NCBI GenBank assembly: GCA_018368455.1
Contig: JAGZEG010000004.1
Coordinates: 124,001-188,000 of the forward strand
Direction of reading: 5' to 3'
Length of the DNA stretch: 64,000 bases
Origin: Coriobacteriia bacterium
Lineage (GTDB): Bacteria; Actinomycetota; Coriobacteriia; Coriobacteriales; UMGS124
Below the pieces are notes generated by a model. That model had not been told where the DNA came from. It saw nothing but the letters and a program-made list of their open reading frames with translations, and searched no databases. Numbering within the stretch: the first letter of the stretch is position 1; the number at the start of each line of letters is the position of its first letter. Below are positions 1-8,484 of this stretch, in pieces. Both the position numbers and the translations under genes were made by a program.

Positions 1-321
1 AAAGGCCAGCGCGGCCAGCTCGCCCAGGGAGAAACCGGCGACGCAAGCGGGGCGCACGCCGCGAGCCTGCAGCGCGCGGGCGCACGCCAGGTCCATCGCG
101 TACATGCACGGCTGCGTGTTGGCCGTCTGCTTGAGCTCGTCGGCGCTGCCCTCGAAGCACAGCGCGCTCGTGCCGGGGCGCACCTCGTCGCACGCGTCGA
201 ACACGGCGCGCGCCGCAGGCTCGGCGGCGGCAAGCTCGGCGCCCATGCCGGGGTGCTGGGCTCCCTGGCCGGCAAACAGCAGCGCGACGTTCGGGAGCAC
301 GGGGGTTTCTACGCGATCCAC
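1..321 (-). CDS. fabD: Malonyl-CoA:ACP transacylase (FabD), N-terminal part, cut by window edge
   Basis: Transfers malonyl from CoA to acyl carrier protein to start fatty acid elongation in the cytoplasm. The visible 107 codons hold the LLFAGQGAQHPGMG N-terminal motif and end in GFSLGELAAL, the GxSxGE nucleophile elbow of malonyl/acyl transferases (Phe where His is most common). I chose the GTG at 319-321, which overlaps the end of fabK by 13 bp; a second in-frame GTG lies seven codons later. The overlap suggests translational coupling with fabK. The C-terminal two thirds, with the second catalytic His, lie outside the window. Confidence 0.88.
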   Translation of the reverse strand, partial: MDRVETPVLPNVALLFAGQGAQHPGMGAELAAAEPAARAVFDACDEVRPGTSALCFEGSADELKQTANTQPCMYAMDLACARALQARGVRPACVAGFSLGELAALAF

Positions 322-1253
322 GTGCCCGCCCCCTTGAGCGTGCGCTCGGCCCCGTCCATGAGGTCGGCGATGATGGCGGCGGCAGGCTCCTCCTTGCTCA
401 CCATGGCGGCAACCTGGCCGGCCATGAAGTAGCCGCGGTCGGAGTCGCCGTCCTTCGCGGCCCTGCGCAGCGCACCGGCGGAGGTGCCGTGCAGCTCGTC
501 ATCGTTCTGGCACGTTGCCTCGAGCTGGGCGTAGTCGTGCGTGAACGGCGTCTTGAGCGCGCGCACGGGATGGCCGGTGCGGCGGCCGGTCACGATGGTC
601 GAGATGTCCTTGGCCTTGAGGATCTTGTCCTTGTAGACCTGGCTGACCGTGCACTCCGTGGCGACGAGGAAACGCGTGCCCACCTGCACGCCCTGCGCGC
701 CGAGCATGAACGCCGCCGCGACCTGGCGGCCGTCGGCGATGCCGCCCGCTGCGAGCACGGGGATGTTCACGGCGTCGACGACCTGCGGCACGAGTGCCAT
801 CGTCGTGAGGTCGCCCACGTGGCCGCCCGACTCGCCGCCCTCGGCGACGACGGCGGCCGCGCCGAGGCGCGCCACGAGCTTGGCCATGGACACGGAGGCG
901 ACGACGGGGATGACCTTGATGCCCGCCTCTTTCCAGGCGGCCATGTACTTCGTGGGGTTGCCGGCGCCTGTGACGACGACGGGCACGTGCTCGTCGATGA
1001 CGACCTGGGCCACTTCGTCGGCGAACGGGCTCATGAGCATGATGTTCACGCCGAACGGCTTGTCGGTGTGTGCGCGCAGCTCGTGAATCTGGTCGCGCAG
1101 CCAGGCCGCGTCCGCGTTCATGGCAGCGATGATGCCCAGGCCGCCGGCCTCGGAGACCGCGGCGGCCAGGCTGGCGTCGGCGATCCAGGCCATGCCGCCC
1201 TGGAACACGGGGTGCTCGATGCCGAGCAGGTCACACAGGGGGGTTCGGATCAT
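309..1253 (-). CDS. fabK: Enoyl-ACP reductase II, FMN-dependent (FabK)
   Basis: Reduces trans-2-enoyl-ACP to acyl-ACP in the last step of each fatty acid elongation cycle. This is the flavoprotein alternative to FabI. The 314-residue protein is a complete TIM barrel of the nitropropane-dioxygenase superfamily. It has HPVFQGGMAWIA near residues 14-25, the GGESGGHVG loop with conserved His145, GGIADGRQ (170-177) and GAQGVQVGTRF (186-196) for FMN phosphate binding. It lies between acpP and fabD, which separates it from catabolic nitronate monooxygenases of the same superfamily. No FabI homologue is seen in the window. Confidence 0.93.
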   Translation of the reverse strand: MIRTPLCDLLGIEHPVFQGGMAWIADASLAAAVSEAGGLGIIAAMNADAAWLRDQIHELRAHTDKPFGVNIMLMSPFADEVAQVVIDEHVPVVVTGAGNPTKYMAAWKEAGIKVIPVVASVSMAKLVARLGAAAVVAEGGESGGHVGDLTTMALVPQVVDAVNIPVLAAGGIADGRQVAAAFMLGAQGVQVGTRFLVATECTVSQVYKDKILKAKDISTIVTGRRTGHPVRALKTPFTHDYAQLEATCQNDDELHGTSAGALRRAAKDGDSDRGYFMAGQVAAMVSKEEPAAAIIADLMDGAERTLKGAGTWIA

Positions 1254-1369
1254 GGTAGCGTGCTCCTCGCTTTCGTGAGGGCGGCCGGCGCCGTTTGAAG
1301 AGGTGCCGGCCGCCCGCCCGTTCGTGCGCGTGGCCCTAGGCGCGTCGCGCCGCGGGGCCTTGCCTGCGC

Positions 1370-1606
1370 CTAGTTACCGGCGATGGCGTCGTCGACGAGC
1401 TTGACGAAGTCGCCGACCGTCTTGGGGTTGGACTCGGGATCGATCTCGATGCCGAACTCCTCCTCGCAGGCCATGACGGCCTCGACGGTGGCCAGGCTGT
1501 CCAGACCGGCGGACTCGAGCGTCATCTCGGGCGTGAACTCGACGTTCTCGAGGCCGTCCTGCTCCTTGAGGACCTTCACCACGCGGTCGAACGTGCTCTC
1601 AGCCAT
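1370..1606 (-). CDS. acpP: Acyl carrier protein
   Basis: A 78-residue acidic carrier protein that holds growing acyl chains on a 4'-phosphopantetheine arm. The attachment Ser37 sits in GLDSLATVE. The four-helix pattern and the acidic helix II (EAVMACEEEFGIEID) are typical of type II fatty acid synthase ACPs. The ATG at 1604-1606 is preceded by a strong AAGGAGG ribosome site. A longer reading frame upstream has no such site and was not used. It lies between fabH and fabK in the same operon. Confidence 0.95.
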   Translation of the reverse strand: MAESTFDRVVKVLKEQDGLENVEFTPEMTLESAGLDSLATVEAVMACEEEFGIEIDPESNPKTVGDFVKLVDDAIAGN

Positions 1607-1748
1607 GCTTTCCTCCTTGGTATCGGGCCCGACGGCGCCGGACCTCCAATGGCCTTTCCTACGTATCTTATCTACATGCGGGGCGCGTGTGGCGCACGCC
1701 GCCTTGGCTGCACCGCACGCCCACCGCGCATGTTCCTCTGTGGGTGCC

Positions 1749-2735
1749 CTACGACAGCTGCGTCGGGCCGCCCGGCTGCCACACGATGAGCGAGCAGCCG
1801 GTGACGAGCCCGGCACCGAAGCCGAACAGGGCCACGAGCTCGCCGTCCTTGAGCTGGCCCGTTGTTGCGAGCGTGTCGAGCGACAGCGGGATGCAGGCGC
1901 TCGACACGTTGGCCGTGTGGTCGATCGTAACGATGACCTTGGCCGGGTCGATGCCCAGGCGCTCGACGCCGGCGTCGATGATGCGCTTATTCGCCTGGTG
2001 GAACACGAAGTGGTCGATGCTTTCGAGCGCGATGCCCGTCTCGGCGGACATGAGCTCGAGCTCCGAGCAGATGTGCGTCACCGCGAACTTGAACACCTCG
2101 CGACCACGCATCGTCAGGAAGGACGGGCCCTCGTACTTGCGCTCGTCGAACGGCGAGTTGCCGCCCGGCGTGGGGACGTGGATGGCCTCGAGACTGCTTT
2201 GCGTCGTGAGATGGGTGTACAGCGGGCTTTCTCCGCCGGCCCCGAGGACGGCCGCCGCCGCGCCGTCGCCGAACAGCACGCACGTAGCGCGGTCCGTCCA
2301 GTCGCTGACGCGCGTGACCTTCTCGGCGGAGACGATGAGGATGCGCTGGGCCCTGCCGCGCGCGAAGTAGCCGTCGGCGACGTCGAGGGCGAACACGAAG
2401 CCCGCGCAGGCGGCGTTGACGTCGAACGCGGGGCACGTGGCGCCGATCGCGCCCTGAACGACGCAGGCCTGGGCTGGTGTGGCGTGCTCGGCGGACATCG
2501 TCGTGCAGATGATGAGGTCGAGCTGCTCGGGGGCAACGCCGGCGCGCTCGAGCGCCTGGCGCGATGCGGCGACGGACAGCTCGTCGAGCGTCTCTGTCGT
2601 GCAGACGGGGCGGCTCTTTATGCCGGTGCGCTCGGTGATCCAGGCGTCGTCGGTGTCGAGAAACTGCGAGAGCTCGTCGTTGGTGACCTGGCGGGCGGGC
2701 AGGGCGCTGCCGGTGCCCATCACGTGGAACGACAT
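1749..2735 (-). CDS. fabH: Beta-ketoacyl-ACP synthase III (FabH)
   Basis: Condenses acetyl-CoA or a branched acyl-CoA primer with malonyl-ACP to begin fatty acid synthesis. The 328 residues carry the full Cys-His-Asn triad: Cys110 in NAACAGF, His246 in FHQANKRI and Asn276 in HTANVSSAC. The C-terminal FGFGAG motif is also present. It is the first visible gene of the operon fabH-acpP-fabK-fabD. An AGGAGG sits about 11 bases before the ATG. The gene diverges from the peptidase gene at 3175. Confidence 0.95.
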   Translation of the reverse strand: MSFHVMGTGSALPARQVTNDELSQFLDTDDAWITERTGIKSRPVCTTETLDELSVAASRQALERAGVAPEQLDLIICTTMSAEHATPAQACVVQGAIGATCPAFDVNAACAGFVFALDVADGYFARGRAQRILIVSAEKVTRVSDWTDRATCVLFGDGAAAAVLGAGGESPLYTHLTTQSSLEAIHVPTPGGNSPFDERKYEGPSFLTMRGREVFKFAVTHICSELELMSAETGIALESIDHFVFHQANKRIIDAGVERLGIDPAKVIVTIDHTANVSSACIPLSLDTLATTGQLKDGELVALFGFGAGLVTGCSLIVWQPGGPTQLS

Positions 2736-3174
2736 GGTTGGTCAAACCTCCTGCTTCGTGGGTCGCGCGACGGTGCCCCTGCGAGTCGCGCGAGCGACCT
2801 GCGGTGGCGTGAATAGACGGCGCAAATACGCCAGGCTAAACGATACGCCTTCTTGTACCCACGGTCACTGCGCAGACACAGAGAACAAACAACACTGAAG
2901 GCATCATGTGTTGGGTATCGGACTGGTGTGGCGAATCTCTAGGTGGGGGCGTACACACGCGGAACGGGCGCTCTGGGTCGCGGTGCTCCACGTGCATCCC
3001 GGCGCGTGTTGCGAGCCGTGCTTTTAGGGTGGGCGCGTGCGGGGGCGAGGGGGCCTGCGCCGGTGGGGGAGTACCCTGCCTGCGTGTGAGGCTATCATCA
3101 GGCGGTGCGCCGCATACCGCGCTACGGGAAGCCCCGGCGCGGGGAAGGGCGTACTGCGAGCGGAAGGGATTGCC
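2736..3174. other. Divergent intergenic region between fabH and pepT-like gene
   Basis: A 439 bp gap that must hold the promoters of both the fatty acid operon (leftward) and the peptidase gene (rightward). I see no RNA gene, no convincing small gene and no clear long inverted repeat. Open frames crossing it lack ribosome sites and typical composition. Confidence 0.4.
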
Positions 3175-4488
3175 ATGAGCGAGTGCGGGTGCGGGTGTGG
3201 CGGGGCGGCTGCGGCCAAGGCTCCGATGAGCGACGTCGTCGAGCGCTTCCTGCGCTACGTGCAGGTTGACTCGCAGGGCGTGCCGTCCAACGCGGCACAG
3301 GTGCCCTCGAGCGCCTGCCAGTTTGATATGACGAACCTGCTTGCGGAGGAGCTGCGGGCCCTGGGCTGCGAGGACGTCACGACGACGGAACACGCCTATG
3401 TCACGGCGCACGTGCCGGCCTCGGCTGGCTGCGAGGGCATGCCGACGCTTGCGTTCAACGCCCACATCGACTCGCAGGCCGACGTGCCCGGCAACGGCGT
3501 AAAGCCGCACATCGTCGACTACGAGGGCGGCAAGCTCGTCATGGGCGTCGTTGATGGCAAGGAGGTCTACACCGACCCGAGCGTCAATCCCGAGCTCAAC
3601 GACATGGTGGGCCGCCAGATCATCGTGACGGACGGCCGCACGCTGCTCTCGGCTGACGACAAGGCCGGCATCGCCGAGATCATGGCGCTCATCGCTCGCT
3701 TCAAGGCAGACCCGAGCCTGCCGCACCCCCGTCTCGCCGTCAGCTTCGTGCCCGACGAGGAGATCGGCCATGGCGCGAAGTTCCTCGACCTCGACGAGCA
3801 GGGGGCGGCGTTCGGCTACACGCTGGACGGCGGCCCCATCGGCGTCATGAACTACGAGACGTTCAACGCCTGCTCCGTCAACGTCGACTTCAAGGGCTTC
3901 TCCGTGCACACGGGCACGGCCAAGGGGCGCATGATCAACGCCATCGACATCGCGTGCGGTTATAACCAGCTCATGCCCCAGCAGTCCAAGCCCGAGTTCA
4001 CCGATGGCTATGACGGCTTCATCCACCTGTGCGAGCTCTCCGGCGGCTGCGAGCACGCGCACGCCCAGTACATCATCCGCGACCACGACCGCGCGAAGTT
4101 CGAGGCGTACAAGCAGCTCATGCTGCACGCGGCCGACTACCTCAACGAGATGTATGGCACGCACGTCGACGGGTCGCCCATCATCACGGTGAGCATCGAG
4201 GACACGTACTTCAACATGGCCGAGGTCATCAACAAGCACCCGCACCTCATCGAGAACGCCCGGGCGGCCTACGCGGCGCACGGCTACACGATGTGGACCG
4301 AACCGATGCGCGGCGGCACGGACGGCGCCCAGCTGTGCTTCCGCGGCCTGCCGATGGCCAACATCAGCTGCGGCTACCACAACGCGCATGGCGTGAAGGA
4401 GTTCATCGGCATCTACGAGCTCGAGGACATGGTTGACGTTCTGCAGACGCTGTGCGAGATCTACGCCAAGGAGCCCGCCCAGGCGTAG
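3175..4488 (+). CDS. pepT: Peptidase T-like M20B tripeptidase
   Basis: A zinc aminopeptidase that removes N-terminal residues from tripeptides in the cytoplasm. It shows the M20 metal ligands in order: NAHIDSQAD, LSADDKAGIAEIMA (bridging Asp), VPDEEIG (catalytic Glu pair) and GGTDGAQLCFRGLP, ending with the His of YHNAHGVKEF. It is 437 residues from the ATG at 3175, which follows a good GGAAGGGA site. PepT usually begins near VERFLRYVQVD, so this start adds an unusual Cys/Gly-rich leader with the tract ECGCGCGG. The internal ATG at 3226 is the alternative start. Confidence 0.9.
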   Translation: MSECGCGCGGAAAAKAPMSDVVERFLRYVQVDSQGVPSNAAQVPSSACQFDMTNLLAEELRALGCEDVTTTEHAYVTAHVPASAGCEGMPTLAFNAHIDSQADVPGNGVKPHIVDYEGGKLVMGVVDGKEVYTDPSVNPELNDMVGRQIIVTDGRTLLSADDKAGIAEIMALIARFKADPSLPHPRLAVSFVPDEEIGHGAKFLDLDEQGAAFGYTLDGGPIGVMNYETFNACSVNVDFKGFSVHTGTAKGRMINAIDIACGYNQLMPQQSKPEFTDGYDGFIHLCELSGGCEHAHAQYIIRDHDRAKFEAYKQLMLHAADYLNEMYGTHVDGSPIITVSIEDTYFNMAEVINKHPHLIENARAAYAAHGYTMWTEPMRGGTDGAQLCFRGLPMANISCGYHNAHGVKEFIGIYELEDMVDVLQTLCEIYAKEPAQA

Positions 4489-4521
4489 GGGGCGGGCACT
4501 GTAGCCAGGAAGGGGGATCCC

Positions 4522-4989
4522 ATGCTAGAAGCCGGGGTGAAGGCACCGGAGTTCGCGCTGCCTGACAAAGACGGCAACCTTGTCTCGCTGAGCGACTTTG
4601 CGGGACGCAAGGTCGTGCTGTATTTCTATCCCAAGGACTCGACACCGGGTTGCACGCGTCAGGCCTGCGCCTTTGCTGCGAGCTACGGCGAGTTCGAGAA
4701 GCGCGGCGTCGTCGTCATCGGCGTGAGCAGGGACTCGCAGGCGTCGCACCAACGCTTCGCTGAGAAGAATGCCCTGCCGTTCATTCTGCTGTCCGACCCC
4801 GAGCTCGCCGCCATCCAGGCGTATGACGTCTGGCAGGAGAAGAAGCTCTACGGCAAGGTGAGCATGGGCGTCGTGCGCACGACGTACGTCATCGACGAAC
4901 AGGGTGTCATCGAGAAGGCTATGCCCAAGGTGAAGCCCGACACGAACGCAGCCGACATTCTCGCCTATCTCGACGGAGCGGTGGAGTAG
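4522..4989 (+). CDS. bcp: Thioredoxin-dependent peroxiredoxin, Bcp/PrxQ type
   Basis: Reduces hydrogen peroxide and organic peroxides using thioredoxin. The 155 residues contain FYPKDSTPGCTRQAC with peroxidatic Cys44 and the resolving Cys49 five residues later, the CX4C arrangement of the BCP subfamily. A clear AGGAAGGGGG site precedes the ATG. It follows the peptidase gene by 33 bp and is probably co-transcribed. An intrinsic terminator follows immediately. Confidence 0.93.
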   Translation: MLEAGVKAPEFALPDKDGNLVSLSDFAGRKVVLYFYPKDSTPGCTRQACAFAASYGEFEKRGVVVIGVSRDSQASHQRFAEKNALPFILLSDPELAAIQAYDVWQEKKLYGKVSMGVVRTTYVIDEQGVIEKAMPKVKPDTNAADILAYLDGAVE

Positions 4990-5016
4990 GCGGAGCTACA
5001 TAGCGCGAGAAAGAGG

Positions 5017-5055
5017 GCGCCCCGCCGTCACAGGCCTGCGACGGCGGGGCGCTTT
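5017..5055 (+). terminator. Intrinsic terminator after bcp
   Basis: A perfect 13-bp stem (5017-5029 with 5040-5052) with a 10-nt loop, followed by TTT. It lies between the convergent bcp and GH25 genes. The other strand also has a T-rich exit, so it may work in both directions. Confidence 0.8.
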
Positions 5056-5082
5056 GCGTGCGTGCGCGAGTGCGGGCTCGTG

Positions 5083-6339
5083 CTATCCCAGGAAGCGGAT
5101 GTTCATGTCCACCTGACCGTCAGACGTCGTGATGCCGCTCACGCTTCCGCTGGCGGTGTACTGCCACATCGTAAAGTCAAACTCGCCGGTCGGCACGTCA
5201 CCGGGCGCGTCGTACTCGGCGTACCACAACGGGTAGGCGCTCAGCTCGCCTGACAGGTCGAGTCGCGCGAGATCGTGCTGGTTGCCATAGATCATCGCCT
5301 GGTAGCCAGCCTGCTCTATCGCCTGACAGAACGCCAGTGCATTGGCCATGAGCTGGGCGTTCGTGATGTTGTCCGTGCGGGCGACGTCGCCGTTCGTGAT
5401 GGGCTCCTGGTCGAACGCCACGGGGTAGGACAGCGTGACGCCCAATCCTGCCAGCGTGTCGATGACAAACTGTGCCTCTTCGCGCGCTTCCTCTTCGGTG
5501 ATGGCCTGCGAGAAGAAGTAGACGCCCACCTTGAGCCCCGCTGCCGACGCCCCCTGGATGTTGGCGAGGAAGTAGTCGTCAAGCGCCATGGTGCCCTGCG
5601 AGTAGCCGCGATAGCCCAGGCGGATCATCGCGAAGTCGGCGCCGGCGTCCTTGACGGCCTGCCAGTCGATGGCGCCGTCGTGCTCCGATACGTCGACGCC
5701 CGCTTCGGATGCGAGCGAGCCGTCTCCGTTGTAGTAGGCGTAGAAGCCGTTGTCGAGCTGCTTGAGGTTCGACCAGGTATAGGGCGAGACCCACTCCTGC
5801 TCCGTAGCGGGCGTGACGGGCTCGGACGAGAGCGAGCACGCGCGCACAGAGAGCACGATGACGGCGACGAGCAGAGTGACGATGGCGACGCATACGAGGA
5901 CGATGAACCACAGCGGCACGTTGACGCGCTTCCGGGTGCGGGATACCGCCGCGCCGTCGCGCGGGGTCCGTGGCTCACGCGGGTCGTTGGCGGTCGGGGC
6001 GGGAATACGGCGCCCTGCCGAGTGCCGGCCGATAGGCTGCACGGGCGTCGCGTTGGGATTCTGGGAGCCTGGAGCCTCGCGTGCGGAAACGCGAGGCTGG
6101 ACACCCGTCGGGATACGCGGTGTACGACCTGTGGACGCGGGATTCTCGCCGCGTGCCCGCTGGGGGTCGCTGGTGAGCGGCTGGCCTGTCTGCGGATCGA
6201 AAAGCCAGGGGAGAGCGTCTGGCGTGATCGACGCGTCCGGAGCTGGGTTCGCGGTGGGTTTTGGGGGTGGCGTCGGGTTGCTCGTGTTTGGGTTGCTGGG
6301 CGCGGGATTCTTGCCGTTCATGGGATCTTGCGTCGTCAT
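5083..6339 (-). CDS. Membrane-anchored GH25 muramidase (lysozyme-like)
   Basis: Likely cleaves the MurNAc-GlcNAc bond of peptidoglycan outside the cell. From the ATG at 6337-6339 (GGAGG nine bases upstream) it is 418 residues. The order is a long Pro/Thr/Arg-rich disordered region to about residue 135, one membrane helix (PLWFIVLVCVAIVTLLVAV), then a GH25 domain. That domain shows GVDVSEHDGAIDW, IRLGYRG, VGVYFFSQA, the acidic AFDQEP pair and a WQYTASG end motif. The orientation suggests a type II membrane protein with a cytoplasmic Pro-rich tail. Self versus foreign wall targeting cannot be told from the sequence. Confidence 0.85.
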   Translation of the reverse strand: MTTQDPMNGKNPAPSNPNTSNPTPPPKPTANPAPDASITPDALPWLFDPQTGQPLTSDPQRARGENPASTGRTPRIPTGVQPRVSAREAPGSQNPNATPVQPIGRHSAGRRIPAPTANDPREPRTPRDGAAVSRTRKRVNVPLWFIVLVCVAIVTLLVAVIVLSVRACSLSSEPVTPATEQEWVSPYTWSNLKQLDNGFYAYYNGDGSLASEAGVDVSEHDGAIDWQAVKDAGADFAMIRLGYRGYSQGTMALDDYFLANIQGASAAGLKVGVYFFSQAITEEEAREEAQFVIDTLAGLGVTLSYPVAFDQEPITNGDVARTDNITNAQLMANALAFCQAIEQAGYQAMIYGNQHDLARLDLSGELSAYPLWYAEYDAPGDVPTGEFDFTMWQYTASGSVSGITTSDGQVDMNIRFLG

Positions 6340-6479
6340 CGATGGGATCCTCCGTCTGGTATAAGGCAAAAAGGCTCAATGGCGAGGTATCGGGCGCCGA
6401 TGTTCCTATGGCGAGACGTGTTCGCTTATACCCATCGTGAAAGTGACGCGAGACCGTGACCCGCTGATGGGGAGGAAAT

Positions 6480-6753
6480 GCTAAGAAATGCCGTTTTGGC
6501 GATGGCCGGGGGAAGGCGCTGCTAAGAAATGCCGTTTTGGCGAGGAGCGTGCGGAGTGGAAGGCCGCTCGTGCCCCTGCCCGCGGCGCGGTGCGGAGATT
6601 CACGCATCAAAACCCCAGGTAAATGAGGGCTGTCTGTTAGGCGACCCTGACTTCCCGCCCGTGCTCTGGGCTGCGGACGTCACGCCGGATCGCCCGATCG
6701 TCATTTCTTAACACGCGAATTATCGAACGATCGCCATACCGGCATTTCTTAGC
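6480..6753. repeat. Repeat island A: two direct plus two inverted copies, 41-bp period
   Basis: A non-coding stretch of about 490 bp between the GH25 gene and gltD. Direct copies lie at 6480-6502 and 6521-6543 and are identical over 23 bp (core GCTAAGAAATGCCG then TTTTGGCGA). Inverted copies lie at 6731-6753 (21/23 to copy 1) and 6691-6712 (about 17/22). Both pairs have an exact 41-bp period. The centre of about 147 bp and the 18-bp linkers are not related between arms. No gene, transposase or obvious target duplication is seen. Confidence 0.85.
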
Positions 6754-6825
6754 AAGAATGCGAGAAGAGAACTGAAAAGGCGCGCCGACTCCATGCGAAG
6801 CCAGCGCGCCAACGGTGCGGATGCC

Positions 6826-8397
6826 TTACTTTTTCGCAAGCCAGCTGTTCACGGCTTCGGCACAGGCCAGGCCGTCGGAAATCGCCGACACGACGAGCGA
6901 TTGCCCGCAGCGCGCGTCCCCCGCCACGAAGACGTTCTCCGCGCCCTGCGCACGCCAGCGCTCGGGGTGGGCGGCTCCTGCGCTGCCGGAGATGCTTGCC
7001 GGCGCGAACAGTGCCTCGGCCGCGCCCGGTTCGGCTTCGCGCATGAGCGGTCGAGGCCGGGCGCCCTCGACCATGGGCACCCCAAGCGCCGCGAACGCGT
7101 CGCCCTCGGGGCCTGCGAATCCGCGCGCCACCAGCACGAGGTCGGCCGGGATGAGTCGCTCGGTCCCTGGCACGGGCACGGGCCTTCCCGTTGACCATTC
7201 CACCTGCGTCACACGCAGCTGGCAGGCGTGACCGGCCTCGTCCGCCAGCACTTCGAGCGTGTCGGTCGACCACAGGCGGGCGTCATCGCGGCCGTCGAGC
7301 CACGCCGCCTCTGCCTGGCCGTAGTCGGTCGCGAGCGTCTCGGGCCACGTCGGCCAGGGGTTGTCGGTCGCACGCCGGGTCGGGGGAGCGGGGTGGTACT
7401 GCAGCTGGGTGGCGCTTGCGGCGCCCTGCCGCACGGCCATTGCGAGGCAGTCCGTGCCCGTGTCGCCGCCGCCGATGACGACGACGTGCTTGCCGCGGGC
7501 GTCGATGGCTGGCCTCGCGCCGTCGCACGCCTCGTCGTCACCGCAGGCCAGTGCCGCCTCAAGCGCGCTCTCCAGGTACTCGAGCGCCAGGTGGACGCCT
7601 GCGCTGTCGGTCCCGGGCACATCGAGCGTGCGGGCCCGCGTCGCACCGACGGCAGCGATGACGGCGTCGAACGCTGCGGGCAGCTCAGCGAGCGCATCGG
7701 GGGACGCGCTCAGCTCGAAGCGCACGCCGGCGCGCTCGAGCAGGGCAACGCGGCGCGCCACGACGTCCTTGGGCAGCTTCATCGTCGGGATGCCGTGCTG
7801 GAGCAGGCCTCCGGGGCGTGTCGCCCGGTCGTAGACGGTGACGGCGTGTCCTTGCTCGGCGAGGCGCCACGCACAGGCGAGGCCTGCGGGCCCCGAGCCG
7901 ACGATTGCCACGCGTCGCCCGCTCTCGCCTGGCACTCCGGCGCCTCGGCGCGGCAGGGGAGGCCGCACGAGGCCCTCGGCAAACGCGCGCTCGGCGATGT
8001 CGCGCTCGTTGTCTCGGATCGTCGTGGCCTGTTCGGTCAGTGCCAGGTTGCAGGCCTTCTCGCACGGTGCCGGGCAGACGTGGCCCGTGAACTCGGGGAA
8101 CGGGTTCGTCAGCGCCAGCCGCTCATACGCCTCGGCCCACAGCCCGCGCCACAGCAGGTCGTTCCACTCGGGGATGCGGTTGTGCAACGGGCAGCCTGTG
8201 ACGTGGCGCGTCCCACCGAACGCGCGGCCGCTCTGGCAGAACGCAACGCCGCAGTTCATGCAGCGCCCCGCCTGCGCGTGGCGCTCGTCCTCGCCCGGCA
8301 TGAGCGCGATGTCGGCGTAGTCGCGCACGCGCTCGTCGATCGGGCGTGTCGCGTGCTCAGCGCGCTCGTGCAGAAGGTAGCCGCCCACCTGACCCAT
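6826..8397 (-). CDS. gltD: Glutamate synthase small subunit (GltD)
   Basis: The electron-transfer subunit of glutamate synthase. It oxidises NAD(P)H and passes electrons through FAD and Fe-S clusters to GltB. The 523 residues start with the Cys-rich module CMNCGVAFC, GCPLHN and CPAPCEKAC. An FAD GSGPAGL motif and a second nucleotide site in VVIGGGDTGTDC follow, with a C-terminal FVAGDARCGQSLVV. A GAGGAG ribosome site precedes the ATG. It follows gltB by 87 bp on the same strand. Confidence 0.95.
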   Translation of the reverse strand: MGQVGGYLLHERAEHATRPIDERVRDYADIALMPGEDERHAQAGRCMNCGVAFCQSGRAFGGTRHVTGCPLHNRIPEWNDLLWRGLWAEAYERLALTNPFPEFTGHVCPAPCEKACNLALTEQATTIRDNERDIAERAFAEGLVRPPLPRRGAGVPGESGRRVAIVGSGPAGLACAWRLAEQGHAVTVYDRATRPGGLLQHGIPTMKLPKDVVARRVALLERAGVRFELSASPDALAELPAAFDAVIAAVGATRARTLDVPGTDSAGVHLALEYLESALEAALACGDDEACDGARPAIDARGKHVVVIGGGDTGTDCLAMAVRQGAASATQLQYHPAPPTRRATDNPWPTWPETLATDYGQAEAAWLDGRDDARLWSTDTLEVLADEAGHACQLRVTQVEWSTGRPVPVPGTERLIPADLVLVARGFAGPEGDAFAALGVPMVEGARPRPLMREAEPGAAEALFAPASISGSAGAAHPERWRAQGAENVFVAGDARCGQSLVVSAISDGLACAEAVNSWLAKK

Positions 8398-8484
8398 CGC
8401 TGTCTCCTCGCTCCTCGGACGGCCTGGCTCGCCCGCCGTCCGTTGTCTGCTCTCGTCTATCGCGGGGCGTGCCCCGAAGCGTTC

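Noticed and set aside
2836..4389. 517-codon open frame antisense to the peptidase gene
   Set aside because: No recognisable motif, and the plus strand encodes a complete PepT-like enzyme.
6480..6753. Insertion sequence
   Set aside because: No transposase frame inside or beside any island and no clear target-site duplication.
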